A stretch of DNA of 25,366 nt, taken from JANNVZ01 sp046155615. GTDB taxonomy: Bacteria > Bacteroidota > Bacteroidia > Flavobacteriales_D > Sanyastnellaceae. A model generated the notes under the pieces. That model made no database searches, was not told where the DNA came from, and saw only the letters and a program-made list of their open reading frames with translations. Shown one piece after another: positions 1 through 8,018 of this stretch. The translations under genes and the position numbers were made by a program. The stretch is from contig JBJXFP010000138.1 in the NCBI GenBank assembly GCA_046155615.1, positions 1 to 25,366 of the forward strand, given 5' to 3'. Positions within the stretch are counted from its first letter, which is position 1, and the number at the start of each line of letters is the position of its first letter.

Positions 1-2
1 TG

Positions 3-554
3 ACCATACAGGCCAATCCATACTTCATCAGTCAGGGATCACAATTGCGCACAGCCGAAGTGGCTAACAAGGTTGGCGCAAGCATTGGACTTTTTGTGTA
101 TCAGCCTGTCAGGGAAAAATTATCGATGCGTTTTGCGGTGGAGGCTCATCTTGCCAACACCCACGTGTTGTACGATACAGGCAAATCGTTTTTAGAAAAA
201 TCTTATATATATCCGGTATGTATAGAATTACCCATTGCTTTGGTATTCGGGCGGCATTACCGTTATGATTTGATTGCGCCAGACTTCAACAAGTTTGGTT
301 TTATTGCCGCGATACGTCCAGTAATACCGCTTGGCCTTTTTCACAACTCGCAGCCATTGCTCAGTAGTTTCAATGTGAATTTAGACGCAGGCATAACACG
401 CGGAATACCTATGAAGAAAGGAATCATGCGTGCTGACCTAATCTTTTCATATGGGCTGTTTAACCTCATTGGTGAAGGCACTGAAAATTTCAAAACAAAC
501 TCGATAGAATATTTAGGGAGAAATTTTGTGGGATTGCGTGCATACTTCAACTAA
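3..554 (+). CDS. Outer-membrane beta-barrel protein, PorT-like (5' end missing)
   Basis: The frame is open from the left edge to the TAA at 552-554, so this is the C-terminal ~183 residues of a longer protein. Alternating polar/hydrophobic stretches separated by short turns, frequent aromatic residues, and a last strand ending in LRAYFN (aromatic next to the C-terminus) fit a Bacteroidota outer-membrane beta-barrel with a C-terminal beta-signal. The general look (IGLFVYQPV, GFIAAIRPVIPLGLF) resembles the PorT / 'outer membrane beta-barrel' family, but I cannot assign a specific member. The TTG at 45 is internal rather than a real start, because the frame continues upstream of it. Its stop overlaps the stop of the convergent DUF1015 gene by 4 nt, leaving no room for a separate terminator. 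Confidence 0.6.
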   Translation, partial: TIQANPYFISQGSQLRTAEVANKVGASIGLFVYQPVREKLSMRFAVEAHLANTHVLYDTGKSFLEKSYIYPVCIELPIALVFGRHYRYDLIAPDFNKFGFIAAIRPVIPLGLFHNSQPLLSSFNVNLDAGITRGIPMKKGIMRADLIFSYGLFNLIGEGTENFKTNSIEYLGRNFVGLRAYFN

Positions 555-1756
555 CCCAACTCATAGATTACCATTCCGCTGCGTAGCTTCGGTTCAATCC
601 ACGTACTCTTAGGTGGCATAGTTCCTTTGTCATCAGCCACACGCTTAAGCGTTACCACGCTCACCGGTTGTAATACAAATGCAACTGCAAAATGTCCGCG
701 ATCCACGGCATGTTTCAAAGCATGGTGACCACGGGGTTCTTCCATGAAGGAAACGCGCCTGTCTTTCCTTAAGTCATGAATGCCAAGCACGGGTGAAAGA
801 ATATCGTCTGAAATGTTTTGTGCTTCTATTGCCCTTCCATCTTTTCGTTTCATTGTGTACCACGATTTGTTCAGATACATCATCACTGCCGGATCTTGTA
901 GTGGATTTTTTGTTTCACTCAGCGTAAATTTTTTAGAAAGTGCATTCATGAATTGTTCTTCGCTTAATCCATTCAAGTCCTTCACCAGGCGATTGAAAGC
1001 ATAAATCTTCACATTGCTTTCGTCAATGATGTAGGCGAGGAAATAATTGTGAGGAGATGAAATGTCTTGTGGATTGGCCGCTCTCCGTTTCTCGCACAAC
1101 GCTGCACTCGATGCGCAGCGGTGGTGACCATCTGCTATGTACAGCGCATCCTGTTGGGTGAAAATTTGTTGAATGGTTTGCACATCCTTTGCATCATCAA
1201 TGCACCACAACTCATGGCGCACTTTGGTTACCTGCGTGAAATCATACTCAGGCCTTGCAGAAGTATAGTGCGAATAAATGTTATGTAGGGTTTCTGATCT
1301 CGATGAAATGAGCAGCACAGGTTCCGCATTCACATTGGTGTGATCCAGGTACGCTGTGAAAATCTCCTGACGTCTGGAAAGTGTTTGCTCGTGAATCTTA
1401 ACGCGACCTTCCAGATAATCATCAATAGCCACTGCGGCTATGATGCCAATAAAACTGTGATTGTTCTTCGTTTGTCGATAGAGATAGAACGATGGCCGCG
1501 TATCCCGAACAATGATTTCTTCATTTACAAACTGCTCATACTGCTTGCGCACAAGACTGTATCGTTCTGTCATATCCAGCTTGTGCAATTTGCTCTTACC
1601 AATGTCTGGATGGATGATGTGCAGGTAGGAATAAGGATTTTCATGCAGCTTTTTGCGCAGTTGATTCACTGTATAACTCACATAAGAACGCGATGCAACA
1701 AGGTGCACTTTGTCACGAGTTGGACGAACGGCATTGAAAGGTTTTACTGTGAGCAT
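551..1756 (-). CDS. DUF1015 family protein
   Basis: A 401-residue cytoplasmic protein of the DUF1015 family, whose biochemical role I do not know. Family hallmarks are the N-terminal VKPFNAVRP segment, KIHEQT around residues 120-125 and the strongly conserved ADGHHR motif around 208-213. I chose ATG 1756 (MLTVKPF). The upstream ATG at 1801 would add 15 residues (MCLCEKEH...) encoded by an intergenic repeat. The gene follows serC and serA on the same strand; DUF1015 next to serA/serC is, as I recall it, a common Bacteroidota arrangement and suggests a link to serine metabolism. The DGHHR motif is reminiscent of the GxRR/DGxHR motif of ParB/sulfiredoxin/SerK-fold proteins; that is inference. 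The family assignment is firm and the function unknown. Confidence 0.88.
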   Translation of the reverse strand: MLTVKPFNAVRPTRDKVHLVASRSYVSYTVNQLRKKLHENPYSYLHIIHPDIGKSKLHKLDMTERYSLVRKQYEQFVNEEIIVRDTRPSFYLYRQTKNNHSFIGIIAAVAIDDYLEGRVKIHEQTLSRRQEIFTAYLDHTNVNAEPVLLISSRSETLHNIYSHYTSARPEYDFTQVTKVRHELWCIDDAKDVQTIQQIFTQQDALYIADGHHRCASSAALCEKRRAANPQDISSPHNYFLAYIIDESNVKIYAFNRLVKDLNGLSEEQFMNALSKKFTLSETKNPLQDPAVMMYLNKSWYTMKRKDGRAIEAQNISDDILSPVLGIHDLRKDRRVSFMEEPRGHHALKHAVDRGHFAVAFVLQPVSVVTLKRVADDKGTMPPKSTWIEPKLRSGMVIYELG

Positions 1757-1796
1757 GGGTTTCTTGCAAAGGCATATGTGTTCTTTCTCGCAAAGA

Positions 1797-1860
1797 CACA
1801 AAGTCGCAAAGTTTATGATGATTGATTTTCAGCTTTGAACATTTTCTTAGCGACTTTGCG
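1797..1860. repeat. Intergenic inverted repeat, CTTTGCGACTTTGTG family
   Basis: Arms CACAAAGTCGCAAAG (1797-1811) and CTTAGCGACTTTGCG (1846-1860) are inverted with 13 of 15 positions matching. Related degenerate copies (TCGCAAAGACA, TTGCAAAGGCA) continue leftward to about 1764. The element fills the serA-DUF1015 gap. It resembles the 'CTTTGCGTCTTTGCG' dispersed intergenic repeats familiar from many bacterial genomes. Confidence 0.6.
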
Positions 1861-1864
1861 AAAT

Positions 1865-2824
1865 CTACAGTTTCATTACGCGCTTCACATTCTCAGCTAT
1901 CTCAAGTCCAATGCGCTCTTGTGCCTCTACTGTTGATGCTCCTATATGTGGTGTTGCAATCACCTTTGGATGCTTCAACAAAACTTCGTTGGGTTTTGGC
2001 TCACCCACAAATACATCCAGACAAGCGAACGAAATGTGGCCGCTATCGAGATTTTCTATCAATGCCTTTTCATCTATTACCCCGCCACGCGAAGTGTTGA
2101 TGAGCACAGCCCCCTTTTTGATATATTGAAATTCCTCGGCATCAATTACGGCAGCTCCATTGGCTTGCTTTGGAACATGCAACGAGATAAAATCTGATTG
2201 CGATAACGTGGCGTGAAAGGGTTGATAAGGAACATTCACCGGCACATCATGCCCTGCTATATCCAGCACTATGGTTTTGTGATCGTCACTTGTGCGATCG
2301 TGCGCAATCACGCGCATACCACAACCAAGGGCATACCCGGCAAGCGCCTGACCAATTCTGCCAAAACCAATAATGCCTAATGTTTTTCCACGCAACTCAA
2401 ATCCTTTGGCGTATTTCTTCTTCAGAATTTCAAATTCAGCTGAGCCTTTCAAAGGCATTTGTGCTCCTGAATCGTAAACACCACGTGCTGCTGCGAACAT
2501 GCTGGCAATTACTAATTCAGCAACTGCCTGTGAGCTTGATGCAGGCGTGTTGAACACATCAATGCTTTTGCTGCGGGCATATTCTGCATCTATGTTGTCA
2601 ATGCCTACTCCCCCTCGTCCTACGAATTTCAGATTCGGGCAAGCATCAATTACTTCTTTACGAACTGTGGTAGCACTTCGCACAAGCACACCCACATAGT
2701 TCTCCTTATTGATAGCAGCCGCAAGATTATCCTGTGCCACTTTTTCTGTTACTACAGTACAGCCCATGAGTTCAAGGGCCTTTTTTCCTGTGGCATCTAT
2801 GCCATCGTTTGCTAGAATTTTCAT
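1865..2824 (-). CDS. serA: D-3-phosphoglycerate dehydrogenase (short form)
   Basis: Oxidises 3-phosphoglycerate to 3-phosphohydroxypyruvate with NAD, the first step of the phosphorylated serine pathway. The 319 residues show the 2-hydroxyacid dehydrogenase plan: substrate-domain GRGGVGIDNID (69-79), Rossmann loop GFGRIGQ (153-159), and the catalytic trio R246 (INTSRGG), E275 (VGEPKP) and H293 (TPHIGAST). There is no C-terminal ASB or ACT domain, so classical serine feedback through ACT is not expected. About 20 extra residues (roughly 180-200) follow the Rossmann strand. The start is ATG 2824 (MKILANDGID); the in-frame extension to 2899 is encoded by a repeat. It lies downstream of serC on the same strand, which supports the serine role over another 2-hydroxyacid dehydrogenase. 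Confidence 0.9.
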   Translation of the reverse strand: MKILANDGIDATGKKALELMGCTVVTEKVAQDNLAAAINKENYVGVLVRSATTVRKEVIDACPNLKFVGRGGVGIDNIDAEYARSKSIDVFNTPASSSQAVAELVIASMFAAARGVYDSGAQMPLKGSAEFEILKKKYAKGFELRGKTLGIIGFGRIGQALAGYALGCGMRVIAHDRTSDDHKTIVLDIAGHDVPVNVPYQPFHATLSQSDFISLHVPKQANGAAVIDAEEFQYIKKGAVLINTSRGGVIDEKALIENLDSGHISFACLDVFVGEPKPNEVLLKHPKVIATPHIGASTVEAQERIGLEIAENVKRVMKL

Positions 2825-2837
2825 GTATTTATTTTTA

Positions 2838-2917
2838 GAACACAGATGACACGGATTGAATGGATCAACACTGATTTGAATCCGTGAAAATCTTTCCAAT
2901 CCGTGTCATCCGTGTTC
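2838..2917. repeat. Intergenic inverted repeat, ATCCGTGTCATCCGTGTTC family
   Basis: Arms of 21 nt at 2838-2858 and 2897-2917 are inverted with 20 of 21 matching (core ACACGGATGACACGGATT). A 38-nt loop contains a further partial copy (TTGAATCCGTG). It occupies almost the whole serC-serA gap. In RNA it would form a long stem. It looks like a dispersed repeat of a type common between bacterial genes. Confidence 0.75.
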
Positions 2918-2926
2918 CATTAGAAA

Positions 2927-3997
2927 TTATCCCTTCAATTTTTCAAATTCCTTCATCACATCTACAAGCACTTGCACACTTTCAACAGGCAACGCATTGT
3001 ACATACTTGCGCGATAGCCACCAACAGAGCGGTGTCCTGTTATGCCACTGATACCCGCATCCTTCCACATTTTATCAAAGTCAGCAGCGAGCGCTTCATT
3101 GTTTAGCCGGAAAGTTGGATTCATCCATGAGCGCGAGTCAGGAACACTATGGCCATGAAACATGCTGTTGCGATCAAGCTCGTTGTAAAAGCAATCTTTC
3201 TTCTCCCTGTTGCGAATTTCCATTCCTTTCAAACCACCGTTTGATTTTATCCAACGCAGTGTAAGCATGCTGGCATACACCGCGAAAACTGCCGGAGTAT
3301 TCAGCATGGAATCTTTCTCGCAATGCGCTTTCAAATCCAAATAAGTGGGGAGTTTTCTTCCTGATGGATTCAGTTTGTCTTTGTCGATGATGTACAAAAC
3401 GGTTCCTGCGGGACCCATGTTTTTCTGAGCACCGGCATATATCAATGCAAATTCATTGGCATCAAATTGCTTTGAGAAAATATCCGAACTCATGTCACAC
3501 ACCAGCGGAACATTGCACTTAGGAAACTTTTGGAACTGTGTTCCGAAAATGGTGTTGTTCGAAGTGAAGTGGAAATAATCATAGTCACCCTGCACCTCGA
3601 ACTCTGGTATGTAGCTGTGATTTTTATCAGAAGAATCTGCAATCACATCCGTTTGCCCTACAAACTTTGCTTCCTTGATGGCAGCGCTCGCCCACACACC
3701 AGTGTTGACATAAGCAGCCTTGCCTACCTCCTTCATCATGTTCAGCGCAATGGTGTAGAAGCCAAGCGTGGCGCCTCCTTGCAGAAAAAGCACTTCATAA
3801 TTCGGCTTCAATCCAAGAATTTGTTTCACAAGATTTCTTGCTTCATCCATTACTACTTCAAAATTTTTGGAGCGGTGAGAGATTTCAATCAGCGACAAGC
3901 CCATATTATCAAACTCGAGAATTGCATTGGCAGATTGTTCAATGACTTCACGAGGCAGTATGCAAGGCCCTGCGCTGAAGTTGTGTACCTTTTTCAT
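2927..3997 (-). CDS. serC: Phosphoserine aminotransferase
   Basis: PLP enzyme converting 3-phosphohydroxypyruvate plus glutamate to O-phosphoserine and 2-oxoglutarate, and possibly serving the pyridoxal 5'-phosphate pathway as well. The 356-residue length is normal. It starts with the typical HNFSAGPCILPREV. LFLQGGATLGF (70-80) forms the phosphate-binding loop, AGAQKNMGPAG carries the PLP lysine K192, and the C-terminal HRSVGGYRASMYNAL is characteristic of SerC. The ATG start at 3997 has no competing upstream start. It sits 46 nt downstream of aroK and 102 nt upstream of serA, both on the same strand. Confidence 0.96.
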   Translation of the reverse strand: MKKVHNFSAGPCILPREVIEQSANAILEFDNMGLSLIEISHRSKNFEVVMDEARNLVKQILGLKPNYEVLFLQGGATLGFYTIALNMMKEVGKAAYVNTGVWASAAIKEAKFVGQTDVIADSSDKNHSYIPEFEVQGDYDYFHFTSNNTIFGTQFQKFPKCNVPLVCDMSSDIFSKQFDANEFALIYAGAQKNMGPAGTVLYIIDKDKLNPSGRKLPTYLDLKAHCEKDSMLNTPAVFAVYASMLTLRWIKSNGGLKGMEIRNREKKDCFYNELDRNSMFHGHSVPDSRSWMNPTFRLNNEALAADFDKMWKDAGISGITGHRSVGGYRASMYNALPVESVQVLVDVMKEFEKLKG

Positions 3998-4043
3998 TGT
4001 TACCGGAGTTAAAAAATGAGGCGCGAATGTATTGCCGCATACA

Positions 4044-4547
4044 TCAGAGAAAAGGCAGATTCATGGCATCCCGCAATGAAATATTTTCTCCAGACAGGAT
4101 GTGGTGTGCGTTGATATATACCTGACTACGTTCGAGTACTTTATCCTCGGTAAATTTCTTCAAATCATCAGCCTGCAACCCAAAAACAAGCGGCCTCGAA
4201 GCCTTACTTGCTGATATTCTTTGCAGCAAAGCGGCAACAGGAACATCCAAGTAAACAACATGTCCTGCTTGCAACATCAGCTTCATGTTATCAAAAAAAC
4301 AAGGTGTGCCTCCTCCCGTTGCTATCACAAACTTCCGCTGATTGGCAACAAGATCCTTTAACTCATCGCGCTCCATTTCTCTGAATGTTGCTTCGCCCCT
4401 TGTTTCAAAAATTTCTTCGATGGTTTCGCCATTGCTCTTCTCTACTTCATCATCCAGATCAAAAAAAGGCAGACGCAACTCTTCGGCCAATTGCCTGCCA
4501 AGCGTGGTTTTGCCGCTACACATGAATCCGATGAAAAAGATTTTCAT
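4044..4547 (-). CDS. aroK: Shikimate kinase
   Basis: Phosphorylates shikimate at the 3-hydroxyl with ATP in the chorismate pathway. The 167 residues are normal for the family. Visible motifs are the P-loop GFMCSGKTT (7-15), the FFDLDDE region with substrate-binding acidic residues (29-34), FREMERDEL (55-63), ATGGGTPC (77-83) with the shikimate-binding GGG, and SRPL (117-120) in the lid. The start ATG (4545-4547) overlaps the stop of the upstream amidotransferase gene in an ATGA arrangement, implying translational coupling. Pairing with a chorismate-consuming enzyme makes biochemical sense. The serine genes follow and could be co-transcribed. Confidence 0.96.
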   Translation of the reverse strand: MKIFFIGFMCSGKTTLGRQLAEELRLPFFDLDDEVEKSNGETIEEIFETRGEATFREMERDELKDLVANQRKFVIATGGGTPCFFDNMKLMLQAGHVVYLDVPVAALLQRISASKASRPLVFGLQADDLKKFTEDKVLERSQVYINAHHILSGENISLRDAMNLPFL

Positions 4548-5113
4548 AGTCTTTGTACCCAGTTTTGAATCATTAGCAGACCATGCTCTGTAAGCACACT
4601 TTCAGGATGAAACTGCACACTGCGCAAGTTGTATTGGTTGTGTTTCATTGCCATTGTTTCTCCATTCTCATCCGTTGCTGTTATCACAAAACCATCGGGT
4701 AAGGTTCGCTCATCAACAGCCCAACTGTGGTAGCGGGCAGTCAAAAAAGATGGTGGTAACCCATCAAACAATAAGTCGTTTTCTTTCAACATTGTGTTAC
4801 GGGCAATGCCATGATGTACTTGTACAAGATTCTTCAGGGTGCCACCAAAAGCTACTGTCATGGCCTGATGCCCAAGGCAAACACCAAGGATTTTTTTTGA
4901 AGAAAAATATCGTTGAACAAGCGGAACCGTGATGCCGGCCTCTTGCGGTAAGCCAGGGCCTGGCGAAATCACAACCTGATCAAAGTCATTGACTTCATCC
5001 AGGGTTATTTCGTCATTTCGCTTCACTGCAATTTCGTCCTCACAACTTTGTTCTAAGTAGTGTACAAGGTTGTAGGTAAAGCTGTCGTAATTATCAATTA
5101 CCAGGATGGACAT
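4544..5113 (-). CDS. Glutamine amidotransferase of anthranilate / aminodeoxychorismate synthase (component II)
   Basis: Class I glutamine amidotransferase that releases ammonia from glutamine for a chorismate-using partner. The 189 residues contain ILVIDNYDSFTYNL at the start, the oxyanion PGPG (51-54), the nucleophile C79 in GVCLGHQAM, and H169/E171 in VQFHPES: the complete triad. TrpG and PabA are indistinguishable by sequence here, and many bacteria use one subunit for both pathways. No trp genes and no large-subunit partner lie in the window. Location beside aroK rather than in a trp cluster tilts towards PabA or dual use. I chose ATG 5113 (MSILVIDNYD); longer in-frame starts to 5236 precede the conserved N-terminus. 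Confidence 0.9.
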   Translation of the reverse strand: MSILVIDNYDSFTYNLVHYLEQSCEDEIAVKRNDEITLDEVNDFDQVVISPGPGLPQEAGITVPLVQRYFSSKKILGVCLGHQAMTVAFGGTLKNLVQVHHGIARNTMLKENDLLFDGLPPSFLTARYHSWAVDERTLPDGFVITATDENGETMAMKHNQYNLRSVQFHPESVLTEHGLLMIQNWVQRL

Positions 5114-5129
5114 AGGCAAACGCGTTGGA

Positions 5130-5159
5130 CAAAGATGTAGAATTGTCCGGTCTTGCAAA
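5130..5159 (-). promoter_or_regulatory. Candidate promoter for the pabA/trpG-type-aroK run
   Basis: Reading leftward, TTTG (5159-5156), an 18-nt spacer and CATCTTTG (5137-5130) approximate the Bacteroidota sigma-A consensus TTTG / TAnnTTTG. The start codon lies 16 nt beyond. One base of the -7 element deviates (CA for TA). Pattern match only. Confidence 0.35.
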
Positions 5160-5277
5160 AGTGATCCCCCCATTTCGTCAGACTCATGACGAAGAGCACG
5201 ACAAAAATTCATAGCAAATTTGCATGGCTGAATCATTGACTACTGCGCATTGTCATTCGAATGAAAAAAACAAAACC

Positions 5278-7896
5278 ATGGACTTTTCAAAATTTACACT
5301 CAAGGCACAAGAGGCTATTCAAAAGGCACAGCAAATTATCTTAGATAAAGGTCAGCAATCCATTGAGAACGCTCATTTGCTCAAAGGCATTTTAGAAGTG
5401 GATGAGAACGTGACTCCATTTCTGTTGAAGAAGTTGAATGTGAATACGAACATTCTGGAACAGGCCCTTGACAAGATGATTGATTCGATGCCGAAAGTTT
5501 CCGGTGGTCAACTTTCACTTTCAGCCGAAACCAACATTGCACTGAATCGTGCGCAAAATCACTTGAAAGAATTCAACGATGAATATGTTTCGATAGAACA
5601 TTTGCTGCTTGCGCTAGCGGAGGGAAAAGACAAAGCTTCGCAAATGCTTCGCGATAGTGGAGTTACTCTAAAGGATTTGAAGAAGGCAATTTTAGAATTG
5701 CGAAAAGGACAGCGAGTCACTTCAGCTTCGCAGGAAGAAACCTACAACGCACTTGAGAAGTATGCCAAGAACCTTAACAAACTTGCACGCGATGGCAAAC
5801 TCGACCCTGTGATTGGCCGCGATGAAGAAATCAGGCGCGTGATGCAAATCCTTTCGCGAAGAACAAAAAATAATCCCATCATCATAGGTGAACCCGGCAC
5901 AGGAAAAACTGCCATCGCTGAAGGCATTGCGCACCGAATCATCAATGGCGATGTTCCCGAAAATTTGAAATCGAAACAACTTTATTCGCTCGACATGGCT
6001 TCATTGATTGCCGGAGCGAAATACAAAGGAGAGTTTGAAGAGCGATTAAAATCCGTAGTGAACGAAGTACAGAAAAGCGATGGAGAAATCGTGCTGTTCA
6101 TTGATGAAATACATACCCTCATCGGTGCCGGAGGTGGCGAAGGCGCAATGGATGCCGCCAACATTTTAAAACCCGCTCTCGCTCGCGGAGAGCTGCGAGC
6201 TATAGGTGCAACAACGTTGAATGAGTACCAGAAATACTTCGAGAAAGACAAGGCACTTGAAAGGCGTTTTCAGAAGGTGATGATTGATGAACCCGACCGC
6301 GATGCTGCGATTTCGATACTGCGCGGGTTGAAAGAGAAGTACGAAAATCACCACAAGGTGCAGATAAAAGATGACGCAATAATTGCTGCTGTGGAACTCT
6401 CGCAACGCTATATCACCGACCGCTTTCTTCCCGATAAAGCCATTGACCTGATTGACGAAGCAGCAGCAAAACTGCGGATGGAAATTAACTCCAAGCCTCA
6501 GGAGCTTGATGAGATTGAAAGACGCATCATGCAGCTTGAAATTGAACGCGAAGCAATCAAGCGTGAAGCAAACCAAACGAGATTGAATGAGTTGAACAAA
6601 AGCATTTCTGAGTTGAGTGAAGAACGAAATTCCTTGTCTGCAAAATGGCAAAGCGAAAAAGATGTGGTGGAAAAAATCCAGAGTTCAAAATCAAAAATTG
6701 AAGATTTGAAACTACAGGCGGACAATGCTGAACGCGAAGGCAACTACGGGTTGGTTGCAGAAATCCGATATGGAAAAATCAAGGAAGAAGAACAACTAAT
6801 AGAAACCAATCGAACCAAACTTCAGGAGTTGCAGGCCAACTCCAAAATGCTGAAAGAAGAAGTGGACCCTGAGGAAATTGCCGATATCGTTTCGCGCTGG
6901 ACAGGCATTCCGGTGAAGGCACTTGTCGAAAGTGAAAAAGCAAAACTTCTACGTCTTGAAGAAGAATTGGGAAAACGTGTAGTTGGTCAGCACGAGGCAA
7001 TCCAGGCAGTGAGCGATGCAGTGCGCAGAAGTCGCGCAGGGTTGAGTGACGACAAAAAACCAATTGGTTCGTTCATATTTCTAGGAACAACTGGTGTTGG
7101 GAAAACAGAACTGGCAAAAGCGTTGAGCGATTTTTTGTTCAATGATGAAAATGCAATGACCCGCATTGACATGAGCGAATACCAGGAGCGCCACGCTGTG
7201 AGCCGTTTGGTTGGCGCGCCTCCCGGATATGTGGGCTACGATGAAGGTGGCCAGCTAACGGAAGCAGTTCGAAGAAAACCCTACTCAGTAATTCTTCTCG
7301 ATGAAATTGAAAAAGCACATCCTGATGTGTTCAACATCCTGTTGCAAGTTTTAGACGATGGAAGACTGACTGACAACAAAGGCCGAGTTGCGAATTTCAA
7401 AAACACTATCATCATTATGACGAGCAACCTCGGTTCGCAAATCATACAAGAGAATTATGACAAAACGAAAAATGCCGATGATGAAGAATTGTTTGAAAAA
7501 ACAAAAGACGAGGTGTTGCTTCAATTGAGGAATTCATTGCGCCCCGAATTTCTCAATCGCATTGACGAAGTCATCATGTTCACCCCACTGAGGCGCGAGC
7601 AGATAAAAGAAATAGTGAAGATGCAGTTGAACTTGCTGAATGAAAGACTGGAGAAAAACGAATTGCACCTTGTGGCAACTCCTGACGCACTTAACTACCT
7701 GAGTGAAAAAGGCTATGACCCGCAATTCGGTGCACGCCCCGTGAAGCGTGTTATTCAAAAGGAAGTGATGAACGAACTATCGAAATACCTGCTTGCTGGA
7801 AAAATTGACAAGAGCGAAAAGGTGGTTCTCGATGTCTTTGATAGGCAAATCGTTTTCAGGAAAAAGATTGATGAAGAGGTGGTGGTAGAGGTATAA
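5278..7896 (+). CDS. clpB: ATP-dependent disaggregase ClpB (Hsp100)
   Basis: Hexameric AAA+ chaperone that threads aggregated proteins through its pore together with DnaK. The 872 residues follow the ClpB layout: N-domain (about 1-145, two Clp_N repeats), first AAA+ domain with GEPGTGKT (204-211) and a LFIDEIHTLIGAG Walker B, the long coiled-coil M-domain (about 400-530) that separates ClpB from ClpA/ClpC, and a second AAA+ domain with GTTGVGKT (603-610, normally GPTGVGKT) plus the C-terminal small domain. I chose ATG 5278 (MDFSKFTLKA), which matches the family N-terminus; the in-frame ATG at 5224 adds 18 unrelated residues. The ClpP-binding IGF/IGL loop was not noticed, as expected for ClpB. 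No CIRCE-type operator was seen in front. Confidence 0.97.
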   Translation: MDFSKFTLKAQEAIQKAQQIILDKGQQSIENAHLLKGILEVDENVTPFLLKKLNVNTNILEQALDKMIDSMPKVSGGQLSLSAETNIALNRAQNHLKEFNDEYVSIEHLLLALAEGKDKASQMLRDSGVTLKDLKKAILELRKGQRVTSASQEETYNALEKYAKNLNKLARDGKLDPVIGRDEEIRRVMQILSRRTKNNPIIIGEPGTGKTAIAEGIAHRIINGDVPENLKSKQLYSLDMASLIAGAKYKGEFEERLKSVVNEVQKSDGEIVLFIDEIHTLIGAGGGEGAMDAANILKPALARGELRAIGATTLNEYQKYFEKDKALERRFQKVMIDEPDRDAAISILRGLKEKYENHHKVQIKDDAIIAAVELSQRYITDRFLPDKAIDLIDEAAAKLRMEINSKPQELDEIERRIMQLEIEREAIKREANQTRLNELNKSISELSEERNSLSAKWQSEKDVVEKIQSSKSKIEDLKLQADNAEREGNYGLVAEIRYGKIKEEEQLIETNRTKLQELQANSKMLKEEVDPEEIADIVSRWTGIPVKALVESEKAKLLRLEEELGKRVVGQHEAIQAVSDAVRRSRAGLSDDKKPIGSFIFLGTTGVGKTELAKALSDFLFNDENAMTRIDMSEYQERHAVSRLVGAPPGYVGYDEGGQLTEAVRRKPYSVILLDEIEKAHPDVFNILLQVLDDGRLTDNKGRVANFKNTIIIMTSNLGSQIIQENYDKTKNADDEELFEKTKDEVLLQLRNSLRPEFLNRIDEVIMFTPLRREQIKEIVKMQLNLLNERLEKNELHLVATPDALNYLSEKGYDPQFGARPVKRVIQKEVMNELSKYLLAGKIDKSEKVVLDVFDRQIVFRKKIDEEVVVEV

Positions 7897-7907
7897 AAGC
7901 CTCCTTG

Positions 7908-8000
7908 GCTCTCTGTGAAAAATCTTTGTGCCCTCTGTAGTGAAAAGTTTAACCACGGAGAACTCAGAGGAAAACACAGAGGTACGCAGAGAAAGGCAAT
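7908..8000. repeat. Intergenic repeat, CTCTGTG...CACAGAG family
   Basis: Left half carries CTCTGTG and CCCTCTGTAGTG; right half carries ACCACGGAG, ACTCAGAGG, AACACAGAGG and ACGCAGAG in inverted orientation. It is an imperfect palindrome filling the convergent clpB / serine hydrolase gap. It belongs to the CACAGAG-type dispersed repeats seen between genes in many bacteria. It may fold as a long stem and end transcription from both sides. Confidence 0.6.
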
Positions 8001-8018
8001 CGAATTCCACAACGGTTG

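Noticed and set aside
1757..1801. N-terminal extension of the DUF1015 protein from ATG 1801
   Set aside because: It is encoded by the dispersed repeat and lies before the conserved family N-terminus.
1340..1825. 161-codon plus-strand frame opposite the DUF1015 gene
   Set aside because: Antisense to a conserved family and running into repeat sequence; no recognisable protein features.
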